In this document: positions 11,657-19,859 of the stretch, piece by piece
How positions within the stretch are numbered: position 1 is the stretch's first letter
How the letters are laid out: each line of letters begins with the position of its first letter
From: Vesta saturnalis
Lineage: Eukaryota > Arthropoda > Insecta > Coleoptera > Lampyridae
Length of the DNA: 64,000 nucleotides
Direction: 5' to 3'
Assembly (NCBI GenBank): GCA_036346205.1
Contig: JARFJB010000113.1
Location: 116,001-180,000 of the forward strand
The notes under the pieces: generated by a model
Told to the model about the DNA's origin: nothing
The model's input: only the letters and a program-made list of their open reading frames with translations
The model's database searches: none
Position numbers and translations under genes: made by a program

Positions 11657-14019
11657 ACTGTATTGCGATAATTGATTATATTTAATCTTTAAATCAATCT
11701 TTGAGGAAAAGGTTTTATTATAATTTGTAATTAGTAGTTTCAATGTGAAACAGACTTTGTTGAAATTTGCACAAACTACGCATGCGTTGCGTCCTTATTA
11801 ACTGAATTAAATGCAGCCCGTCAAAAATTTCACTAAAGGATCTAAATTAGTGAGTACAATTTTAATTTTGTTTAAAGTAAAATTTTAATTTTATAATTAC
11901 ACCGATTCATTTACTTTTCAGATATTGATACATGTACAAACATTTATACATTATTTACAAAAAAACAATAAATACAGGACATCAAAAAAAAATCAATGCA
12001 AAACGGTTACGATAGAGAAATTTAACTCACATGTGTTGTTGCAAATTCCAAATAATGGTCACGTTAGGTTGTTCCACATTAAAACATTGGAAGTAGACTT
12101 CTTTCCATAAATCGATGCTACTGCCTTGCTGTTCCAAATTGTGCTTCTTAATATTCCATAATTTCATCCAAATCCAATAACTGCTGAATACTTTTCCTTG
12201 TGGTAAATACGATGTACTTAAAATGCTCAATACTTTCAGACAAGCACTTTATTTTATTTGTGTGTTTAAATATTGTTTTAAATATTTAATAATTTCTCGG
12301 ATTTTTCATTGGATTTTAATTTTATATAGATTTTTATATTTACTTGCACTTTTATTTTAGATGCCGTTATGAAGTGAAATTCATTTTATAATCTTAATCA
12401 CTTTCAACAAAATAAACATCAAATCCAAAATAACTGAACGTTTTTATTGACATAAAAAAATGCACATCACCCGATGTTTACACATGATTTTGAAAACGAA
12501 ACAATTACAATTTTATCGACAAATATAACCGGTAACCTTAGTTTTAAATTTTGCTATAGGTTAAAACAATTGTGATATCTCAATTCTACGTTAATTGCGT
12601 TTCAAATCCGAAAATGTTAACGAAAATTGTAACTTACATGTTAACACAAACAACACTAACACTATGACTTGTTAGTCACAAAAATTTTCAAAAGCAAAAG
12701 TTAACACAAGAGGTAGTGGTTAGAGTGAGAAATCAAAAGCAATTCCTTTTATACTTTTCTCCTAGATACCAAATTTTCAATTTTTTTTCTACATTACACA
12801 CAAAAGATTCTAGCATCTGATTGGTCTAAACAAAATTGTTAAATTAACTAAAACAGAAATTATGCTGTATCTTTTTTAAATCAAATCGGATTTGCCTTTT
12901 AAATACAAATTTGGAGTAATGGCAACTTCCGCATAAAAAGACAACTCACAAGCCCTACTTTGCTTCGACGATTTACATTTTGACAACTTAAAATCTAAAT
13001 TTACTAATATCTAAAAAATTTTACATTTTACAACTAAACTAATTACATATTCAAATTCCACATAAAAAACTGTACCAGAATACATCTATTTCAACACATT
13101 TTACTTAGTTTTAACAAAATTTTCACTTTCATATCTATATTTTAGGTAGTTAACCCAACTTTTCTAATTTTATGTTTAGATTACATATTTATTGTCAATT
13201 TCCTTGTGGAAATGAGGGAAACCTACTATTATATGTTTTTATAATTTATTCTAAACTTATCTTATCCTATAAAAACTATAATTTGGTAAAATTCTTAAAT
13301 ATAGTACTTAACCTAACTTAATATAAATTTACTTTTAATTTGCGTAATAAACGTCTATAACACTTGAAATGTTCATAAAATGTTCTTATATCTGTCTCTA
13401 ACACAAATACTGTTTATTTGCATTCCATAGTTCTTAATTTTGTCATTTCACATTTTCATAATGTTTAACCATTTTTGTCATTTTCTGTATAAAATTTGCA
13501 ATTACATATTAAATATCACACTGCACAAATGTTGTTCATGTTCTTAGTTATGTTTCTAAGTCACTGCCACTTCTTATGCACGTTTTAAACACTTTGTCTG
13601 TGTTCGTACCATAACCCTTTTTTATAGCTCATAGAGTTTATGCATTGTACTTAATACTATACTTGTTCTACATATTATAATTATCATACTTCATGTGATC
13701 AATATCTGTTATGTGTTTAAAATACTTAAGTTCAATGATTAAAATGTGAAATTACTTAAATATGTTACACGAAACTAATCGTACACACTAATATACTTTT
13801 CTCACATGCTACTGGTATAGCTAGTTACTTTTATGAATATAACAACCTTGTGCATACCCCACAAAGCCTGTTTTGCTACATCAAAACCATATTTTTACAC
13901 TCGTATGCTATTTTTTCTTTCAAAACGAACTGTATACCTCCTCAATTTTATTTAACTTGCCTACTATAAAGAATTCAAGCTCAATAAACTCTAGCCCCTT
14001 TTATTATACCTAATTCTAA

Positions 14020-14021
<2 letters not shown>
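11654..14021. other. Long A/T-rich stretch without a recognisable gene
   Basis: About 2.4 kb with only short frames on both strands. No transposase, RNA gene or tandem repeat was recognised. It may hold introns or decayed elements, but nothing supports a call. Confidence 0.45.

Positions 14022-14056
<35 letters not shown>
14022..14056. repeat. (TA)n microsatellite
   Basis: A short TA run of about 35 bp. Confidence 0.9.
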
Positions 14057-14058
<2 letters not shown>

Positions 14059-14092
14059 TAGATCACATTACTTTCTTTCGTTATATTGTCAA

Positions 14093-14159
14093 TTTGAAGT
14101 TATTGTTAATAGTATTATTCTCCTCTTACTTTTTGGGTACTTTGTGTAATCCTCACGAT
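14093..14159 (+). other. Possible decayed first exon with signal peptide
   Basis: The frame reads KLLLIVLFSSYFLGTLC followed by NPHDG and then GTAAGT at about 14161. A Lys-hydrophobic-Cys segment ending at a consensus splice donor is the pattern of a signal-peptide exon. The codon where Met is expected is TTG and no second exon was found, so this may be a dead exon or chance. Confidence 0.25.
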
Positions 14160-14229
14160 GGTAAGTTTAACATTAATTATTACATAATTTTAACATTATT
14201 CTTTATAGTTGTCTTGATGATGAGAATAA

Positions 14230-14663
14230 ATTTTCTCGAAAGCTTGACTAAATCAAAGTGTGCGTGCGCGCGCGCGTGTGTGTGTGCGCGTGTGTTGTGT
14301 GTGTGTGTATGTGCGTGTGTGTGCGTGCGCATGCGTGCGTGCGAGTGGGCGTGTGTGTGTATTTGTGTGTTGGTGTCTACGATAACTCCAGAACGAAAAT
14401 ACGTACGTACTTAAAATTTTGTATTTAAGCTTGTTCTCATTTGGCTTAGAGCTGGTTAGATTTTGGGAGAATTTCAGAGGCGGAGAGGGGGGTTTTATTA
14501 GGTTCAGTTTTTGTTTTTTATCAAATATTTCTAAAATAACTGCATATTTCAAAGATATAAAAATACCTAGATATAGACCTGAAACATATCGATTAATTAT
14601 ATTCTATGCAATTTTTTTGATACGACGCGTATTGTAGCGGCAAAAAAATTCCTAAGGTAGAAT
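14230..14663 (+). repeat. Dispersed repeat, copy 1 (pair with 52560-52925)
   Basis: This stretch and 52560-52925 share long blocks in the same orientation, such as TTTTGTATTTAAGCTTGTT, CTGCATATTTCAAAGATAT and AAATACCTAGATATAGACCT, both ending near AAGGTAGAATTT. Copy 1 has an extra ~70 bp. Both copies have a GT/CG or AC/CG-rich microsatellite at their left side. The class is unknown. Confidence 0.7.
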
Positions 14664-14822
14664 TTGGATAATTTGGACGACTTGCGAAATCAGATAATTG
14701 CTGGGTGTAACTCAATTAGAAACGACCCTGGTGTGTTTGAAAGAGTTCGCCAATCAATGACGAGAAGACTGAATGCTTGTATCCAGGCTGGAGGAAGTCA
14801 TTTCGAACATTTATTGCAGATT
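14664..14822 (+). pseudogene. mariner/IS630-type transposase C-terminal fragment
   Basis: The frame reads LRNQIIAGCNSIRN, VFERVRQSMTRRLNACIQ and GGSHFEHLL. This is the usual C-terminus of insect mariner-like DDE_3 transposases, where HFEHLL directly precedes the stop. Only about 50 residues remain and none of the catalytic region is present. Confidence 0.65.
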
Positions 14823-14992
14823 GAGCAACTTTACATGTACTTTTTGATAATAAAATGTTGTTACTGTCGCAAATTTTGTTCACTCTGTATCTTCAAAGCA
14901 AAGTGGTTTTTCAAAAATCATCATAGGACAAAATATTCTTAGAATAGGCCAGGAAATAACCCCTTGAATTTTTGCCGCATGTTCACCTAACA

Positions 14993-14994
<2 letters not shown>

Positions 14995-15062
<68 letters not shown>
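14995..15062. repeat. (TA)n microsatellite
   Basis: Uninterrupted TA repeat of about 68 bp. Confidence 0.95.
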
Positions 15063-15064
<2 letters not shown>

Positions 15065-15150
15065 ATCCCGGCGAGATCGATGTCCTGTCGTTGAACTCGA
15101 TATACAACTGGAATGCGCGCTCTACGTTTGTTTATGAGGGAAGTTTTAAA
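15063..15150. repeat. Dispersed repeat, inverted copy of 27165-27248
   Basis: The segment shares GAACTCGATATACAACTGGA and CTCTACGTTTGTTTATG with the reverse complement of 27165-27248. It lies between a (TA)n run and the THAP-like start. The class is unknown. Confidence 0.65.
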
Positions 15151-15309
15151 GCCACCGTGTTAGAGACAGACACATATTACTGTCTGTATTTCTTCGCTTA
15201 TCTTACACATGTACTCTTATGAAGTTTAGTGGTGTCATTTAATTTTTTTTGCTTTTTAAGTAATTTTGAAGTTGGCTTTAAGTTAATAATTAAGCTTAAC
15301 TCAACCAAA

Positions 15310-15391
15310 ATGCCCATGTACTGTTCTGCGTACGGATGTACGCCTATTTCTCCGTTGAACAATATAGAAAATAGTATATTGTTTAACCAGT
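15310..15391 (+). pseudogene. THAP-domain start fragment
   Basis: The ATG at 15310 is in a good context (AACCAAAATG) and reads MPMYCSAYGCTPIS before a stop at about 15389. MPxxCxxxGC is the conserved opening of the THAP zinc-binding domain, found in P-element-type transposases and host regulators. The remaining C2CH residues are absent. It is either a first exon whose donor I cannot place or a remnant. Confidence 0.4.
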
Positions 15392-15639
15392 GACGAAAGT
15401 AACATTTAAAAAAATGTTTTCGATGAATTCAACACTATACTTTTTCTATGACCACATAACAAATTTAAAAAAATTCTTTATTGAATTAAACAATACAAAA
15501 CTAAGAATTCTGTTAAATTCTACTTTTTTTTTATTTAAATATTGATTAATTACAATATTTGAACAATTATTCAATATTATAGGAGTTTCACAGCAAGTGT
15601 AAAAATTTCCGTAAAATTTAAATCATTTTCAAAAATTAT

Positions 15640-16250
15640 TAGTTTTATTAAATACATAAATAAAAAGTTTAGCTCAAGTAAGATTTACCTTTATGCCCAT
15701 GCTCTCACAGACTATATCAAACTTCTTCAGAGCAGTTTGTAGCTCATCCGCACTGTCACTTAATAACACTGTGTCATCTGCATACACCAGAACCCGTTCA
15801 TTTACGTCAACAACCATTACACCGTTTGTATCGGCACAAGCTTGCCTAACTCATTTATCCATGTATACATTAAACAACCACGGTGACATAACAGCGTTGT
15901 CGCTCTCCTTGCTCAATATTAAAGTATTCACTCACACCTCACACCCTAACACATGCCCGGCTACCGTTATATACTGCCTTTATTCTGTTTATTAGACCTT
16001 TATTTACGTCATATTCATTTAATATTTTCCACAGGTTCTCCCTATTCACTCCGTCGTATGCTTTCTCCAGATCTACAAACGCCCAGTACAGCTTCCTTTT
16101 TACAGATTTACGATATATACTTAGCTAGAGTACCGCTCTAACCAACTGAGCTATCGAGATACAACACCCATTTGATGTAAATGTTGTCTTTATGTATGTA
16201 GAACTGATGTAAATTCTAAATATAACGAGATTACAGTCAAATTACTTATA
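15640..16250 (-). repeat. tRNA-related repeat A, copy 2, interrupted
   Basis: The tail (15640-15688) matches the tail of copy 1. The tRNA-like core (near 16111-16165) and leader (near 16170-16250) resume after 16103. The interruption is a reverse-transcriptase fragment. The 8-base sequence AGATTTAC is present on both sides (15681-15688 and 16104-16111). Confidence 0.7.
15689..16103 (-). pseudogene. LINE reverse-transcriptase fragment
   Basis: The minus strand matches the reverse transcriptase of the LINE at 8536-8925, including the catalytic YADDTVLLSD, here with the normal Ala. It also keeps about 42 bp missing from that copy. It is an internal piece without the element's 3' end or tail, yet is flanked by 8-base direct repeats, so the insertion mechanism is not ordinary LINE retrotransposition. 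Confidence 0.8.
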
Positions 16251-16329
16251 TTAATGAATGCGATCCTGCAATATCGCGATATTGAATATTAAAGTTTCTG
16301 ACAATTTTGCAATATATGCAAGCATCACA

Positions 16330-16504
16330 GTTTCCGAAATGAATGTACTTGGTTATCAGCCATCCATTCCATGAATTTACTATAAATTTCTTTATACCTC
16401 TTCTTTGATTTTTCGGATAATAAGTCCGCAGATGTTTGCTCTGTTTAATTTCTTATCTGTGGAGTATTTGGAACATCCAAGTCACTTTCTGAATCAGAAT
16501 TCAT
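16330..16504 (-). pseudogene. Possible Crypton-type recombinase N-terminal fragment
   Basis: The minus-strand ATG at 16502-16504 opens MNSDSESDLDVPNTP. After one in-frame TAA the frame continues with SADLLSEKSKKRYKEIYSKF and MEW. An S-rich acidic start followed by KSKxRYxxxYxxFMxW resembles the N-terminal SAM-like domain of tyrosine recombinases from insect Crypton elements. The catalytic domain is absent. The resemblance is short, so the family call is tentative. Confidence 0.35.
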
Positions 16505-16932
16505 AGGGAAACCACGACAAATCCAAACTGAGGTGATTTAATAATGACAGCGATACAGTTCGTTTCTAGTAACAAAAGTTAACGTTATGGGATCTTCTCT
16601 TACTAAAGACGAAAATCAAGTTTTCGCTGGAATATGCGGTGATGAAAACTGTCTTTTCATAAACGATAATACACAAAACACATTTTCACAAGTTATATGG
16701 CCTCTTACTGGTTTTTAATTTTCTTTATACGCTTATTCACATCCAATAAGGGCTAGTAAAATATCCATTCCCTCTCGATACTTGCCTGCGTCGACGGTAA
16801 AGCGAACAAATGCAATTCGGACTTGACGGATTCACATGATTGGGCATGTAGAAAAGCCATTATTATCTTGAAAATATATCGTCGTAAGTAGGTTATTTCT
16901 TCTTAGCAGCAATAGCTCTCGGTACAGACTGG
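16505..16932. other. Unassigned sequence before the Polinton-like block
   Basis: No gene recognised. It may include the decayed distal end of the Polinton/adintovirus-like fragment. Confidence 0.35.
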
Positions 16933-17265
16933 TTATGGTCGGCCAGACACTCTTTTATAGCCCGAACCCTCCATCATTTTATCGATTTTCTCATCGGTTT
17001 TACGCTTAAAATTTCTACCTGCCTCGTGAAATCTTTTTTGAAACGACTCCTTAATAGGTCGATCCTCTATGACGTCACTAAGAATATTGACACCCCTTCT
17101 AAGAGCTTCTTTTCCAATAGCCTTTGCACCAGACTTAAATAACTGTATTATACTTCTAAATATACCACCTAACCAGCGTCCTATTCCGTGACCAATTTGA
17201 TATGGTGCGCATCTGTAGATGGATCCAATCCCGTTACCGGCCTGATTCATTGTTGATAAGGACAA
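16933..17265 (-). CDS. Small virion-type protein of Polinton-like element
   Basis: This 110-residue frame is open from ATG (17265) to stop. It has a Gly/Ile-rich first half (GIGSIYRCAPYQIGHGIGRW), a central amphipathic segment with FRSIIQLFKSGAKAIGKEAL, and a Lys/Arg-rich end containing EGSGYKR. Proteins of this shape, often ending in GSGYK-like sequences, accompany capsid genes in Polinton/adintovirus elements and resemble adenovirus minor core or pVI-type proteins. It starts five bases after the end of the minor-capsid frame. The role is inferred from position and composition; expression is doubtful because neighbouring genes are broken. Confidence 0.55.
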   Translation of the reverse strand: MSLSTMNQAGNGIGSIYRCAPYQIGHGIGRWLGGIFRSIIQLFKSGAKAIGKEALRRGVNILSDVIEDRPIKESFQKRFHEAGRNFKRKTDEKIDKMMEGSGYKRVSGRP

Positions 17266-17269
17266 ACCA

Positions 17270-17600
17270 TTATTGCACTCTCTTAAAGTGTAACTTCAGA
17301 CACGACATCGCAAACTCGAATGGCATTGCTGCACCCGTGTCTGTTTTTATGTTAATCTCGATGTTTTCAAATTCACGTGTCATCACGGGCATGTAGTATG
17401 CAGCCGAAAAACCCACATCTATATGGTCCCCGTAAGCATAGTTTTCAGAAGTAATATTTATTATACACATAAGCGGAGATAAAAATCACCCACAAGTTGT
17501 GGCTCAACGATGTCGCAATAAACAAACACCTGCGTTGGTAATCCTATCCATATACTAGCGGAGTGCGGTGGTATTGGTTCCATAGCTATGTTTTGATACG
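17270..17600 (-). pseudogene. Minor capsid (penton-type) protein, C-terminal part
   Basis: Two pieces are readable. The 5' piece (about 17600-17480) has PTQVFVYCDIVEPQLVGDFY. After stops near 17465 the frame 17270-17470 has YGDHIDVGFSAAYYMPV and FENIEINIKTDTGA followed by LHFKR. This matches the end of the minor capsid protein of Polintons, the family annotated in nematodes as F54H12.2. The first several hundred residues are missing and the sequence runs directly out of the integrase end, so an internal deletion has fused the two genes. Confidence 0.65.
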
Positions 17601-18560
17601 GGCGATAATCCAACTGTAACAACTTGCAATTCCTCCTTGTAAAACGTGCCCACTACAGGATCGTTATTCAGATCTGTTATGCGGTAAACTGGCATCTGCT
17701 TTTTATCACAGCACTAATTGTAAAAACTTCCTCGCTCCAATTCGTTTCATATCCCTTCTCAAAGGTGTACTTAGTTCTGGCGATTCTAACATGCTTTATA
17801 TTTAGGATGACGTGATGTGCCTATTCCTTTCGCGTACAGGTTATTCCACACTTCCAAAATGTTTTCATCGTTTACAGCTGCAGGGGCCATCTTTATACTT
17901 GAATGAGGGTTATTGTTGTAAGCAGTCACAGGTTTTTGGAAGGTGAAATAACGCCACATCTTTGTTTTTAATGTTTTATTAGATTTTTCAACTACAGATG
18001 CTTTTACATCAGGATTATTTGTTACTTAGAAATTGATATTTTGTTTCTTGAAAAAGTTTTGTACACTGACCGCCATAAACTCTTTGCCTTTATCCGTCTG
18101 TAAGTTTGCCGGTGTATTATCACTTTCCTCAAAAATATCGGCGAATGATTCAATTACAGATGCGGCTGACTTCGTTTTAAGAGCTCTCGCCCAAGCCCTC
18201 TTGATAACACATCAATAACCGCTAGTATGTAGATGTAAATATTGCTCTCAATATATCTATTGCGGGAAAACTTTTTTCTGACTGGTTTATAAACTGTATA
18301 AGCTTCCTGAGCCTGTAGCCAATTTTTCACCTCACGATATTTACCCTTTACAGTATTAGTTAAAGGGGTTATACCTGAAAAACCTGCTGAATGCGCGGGA
18401 TCATAGTATACAGCATCCATGTTATGTCTGCCACGTCTCCCATTCCAGTGAAGTTCTTCTTCCTCGAGGGGTTCTTTTCGCTGTTTCCCTCCGTTCACTA
18501 TCAGCATCGTAATTCTCACCTATAGTTGTCGTAAGGGTCCGTTCAATGTTAGGTGATACA
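17600..18560 (-). pseudogene. Polinton-type retroviral integrase (broken)
   Basis: The frame 18154-18519 holds YYDPAHSAGFSG, VKNWLQAQEAYTVYKPVRKK and YIYILAVIDVLS, the segment leading into the integrase core of the F54H12.3 type. A one-base shift near 18190 moves the rest to another frame, where QTDKGKEF (second catalytic Asp) and ASVVEKSNKTLK (catalytic Glu) are seen. Stops follow near 18029 and 17790. A C-terminal SH3-like part with FEKGYETNWSEEVFTI and GTFYKEELQ ends near 17605. The N-terminal zinc region is weak. All catalytic residues can still be located, but the gene cannot make a full protein. Confidence 0.75.
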
Positions 18561-18595
18561 GCAGCATAACATCTTCGAGTATATCCGATAAACTC

Positions 18596-19117
18596 TCATG
18601 GTATACTTATTTCTTTAATGTACGTCGCAAACTGTCGCCAACCGTGCGGGTTTGTAGTGTTTCGCTGCCTTAACGTCTCGTGAACCAGATCGATAATGTT
18701 GGAATAAGGGATGATCTCACCTTTTATTGTGACAGTACCCCTTTTATACCAAAATACATCACCGTCCGTATTCAGTATACGCAAGAAAGCCTCACATTTC
18801 TTCCTATATGAAGTCGGCAGTGATGCTACTATTTTGTCGTGTGCCAGACCTTTGCGTTTCGGCAAATTTCTAATATCATCGTAGCTGCCAATTGTTATGC
18901 TAGCAGATTGACGTAACTGACTGTAAAAGTGTAGATATCTTTGAATAACTTGATTGTATTGCTGCCATTTGTCATGGTCGGTCATTTTGGTTTTGAAAAC
19001 TTCATCCACATCGTTGCCCAGCTGCGTTAAAATGTTGTTTAGTGTGACATCTGACGATTGCAGACGGTGTATAAAATCCAGCGGTAGAATAATCATCTTC
19101 TTCAGATTGTGGTCCAT
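18596..19117 (-). CDS. Polinton-associated protein of unknown function (173 aa)
   Basis: This frame is intact from ATG (19117) to stop. It is mostly helical-looking in its first half, with DKWQQYNQVIQRYLHFY. The second half contains ILNTDGDVFWYKRGTVTIKG, a motif with alternating polar and aromatic residues, then a helix and NPHGWRQFATYIKE at the end. I know this arrangement as a conserved protein next to the integrase in arthropod Polinton/adintovirus elements, without an assigned activity. It is two bases from the preceding small gene and about 80 bases from the integrase. It is the best-preserved gene of the block. Confidence 0.6.
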   Translation of the reverse strand: MDHNLKKMIILPLDFIHRLQSSDVTLNNILTQLGNDVDEVFKTKMTDHDKWQQYNQVIQRYLHFYSQLRQSASITIGSYDDIRNLPKRKGLAHDKIVASLPTSYRKKCEAFLRILNTDGDVFWYKRGTVTIKGEIIPYSNIIDLVHETLRQRNTTNPHGWRQFATYIKEISIP

Positions 19118-19119
19118 AG

Positions 19120-19359
19120 TTATTGAAACAAATTACCCAGAATTCCACCAAGTAACGGTCCTAACAGGAGTGGTAGAAATGTACCGCCTTTCTGTACGAG
19201 AAACCGTTTCTTCCTTTTTATAGATTCGCCTCTCTGTGCCCGCCGTTTTAAAGTGTGCTTATGTTGAGAGAGGCGATGCCTTTGATCACTTGACAGAGGT
19301 ACACGACCTTTTAAAATGTTATATGCACACTCGTAGATACATTCCACCTGTTTAGACAT
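19120..19359 (-). CDS. Small basic protein with hydrophobic tail, Polinton-like
   Basis: The 79-residue frame has a Cys-containing helix, a central Arg/Lys/His-rich segment (HRLSQHKHTLKRRAQRGE, then KRKKRF) and a Gly/Leu-rich end (FLPLLLGPLLGGILGNLFQ). A basic middle followed by VQKGG and a hydrophobic Gly/Leu end is seen in small proteins of insect Polinton/adintovirus elements, compared in the literature with adenovirus pX. It ends two bases before the 173-residue gene. The function is inferred only from resemblance. Confidence 0.6.
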   Translation of the reverse strand: MSKQVECIYECAYNILKGRVPLSSDQRHRLSQHKHTLKRRAQRGESIKRKKRFLVQKGGTFLPLLLGPLLGGILGNLFQ

Positions 19360-19371
19360 TTCAATAAAGCG

Positions 19372-19720
19372 TCACAAAACAAGGCGGCGAAAGGTTCCCA
19401 GGGGTGGGGCTTGTGCCGTCACATTGGATATCATAAATGCGACCGGAATATCCTCTCCAAAATAATCACTCACTAATAGTATTGTTAACTCAAAGTCATA
19501 GGAGTTAGTTCCATGTGTGCCATCAACACACAAATTTTTCATCTGATTCCTGAGGGTTATAGAGCAAAACAGGGTTATCATTTGAACTTAAACATTCTTT
19601 CACCCATAGTGATACGCTTGTGGCATCATCGATGTGTCTTATCTCATCCACAACTTCAACGTTAAAAGATCTTTTAATGTTGTAAATGTCCTAATATTAA
19701 TTTCAATCTGTCAATAAATC
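19372..19720 (-). pseudogene. MULE-type transposase fragment
   Basis: The frame 19372-19581 contains LCVDGTHGTNSYDFELTILL and GEDIPVAFMISN. This matches the start of the MULE transposase core, where the first Asp is catalytic. Upstream in another frame (about 19585-19690) VVDEIRHIDDATSVSLWVKE continues the homology N-terminally. The downstream catalytic region is missing, because the sequence changes to the Polinton-like block within about 10 bases. Confidence 0.6.
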
Positions 19721-19859
19721 TACGACTTTTTTAGAGCAAAACAAAGGATAGGCTATGCAGAACAATATGTTAAACCAAAATAAATCATTGCCGGCTTTTA
19801 AAAAGTAAAATCCAAATTCTACGAAAAATATTCAATTTTGATTGACAAAAAAATATATT

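Larger units (their letters stand above)
16933..19366 (-). mobile_element. Endogenous Polinton/adintovirus-like fragment
   Basis: Five adjacent minus-strand genes match a conserved arthropod Polinton (Maverick)/adintovirus set. In transcription order they are a small basic protein with hydrophobic tail, a 173-residue protein, a retrovirus-type integrase, the C-terminus of a minor capsid protein and a 110-residue Gly/Lys-rich protein. The block is compact, with spacings of a few bases where intact. DNA polymerase B, ATPase, protease, major capsid protein and terminal inverted repeats are not present, so this is a partial, inactive copy. The upstream edge abuts a MULE fragment at about 19372. 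Confidence 0.75.

Noticed and set aside
15693..15995. Plus-strand frame of 100 codons
   Set aside because: It is the antisense of a LINE reverse transcriptase fragment, with the same antisense pattern as at 8461-9135.
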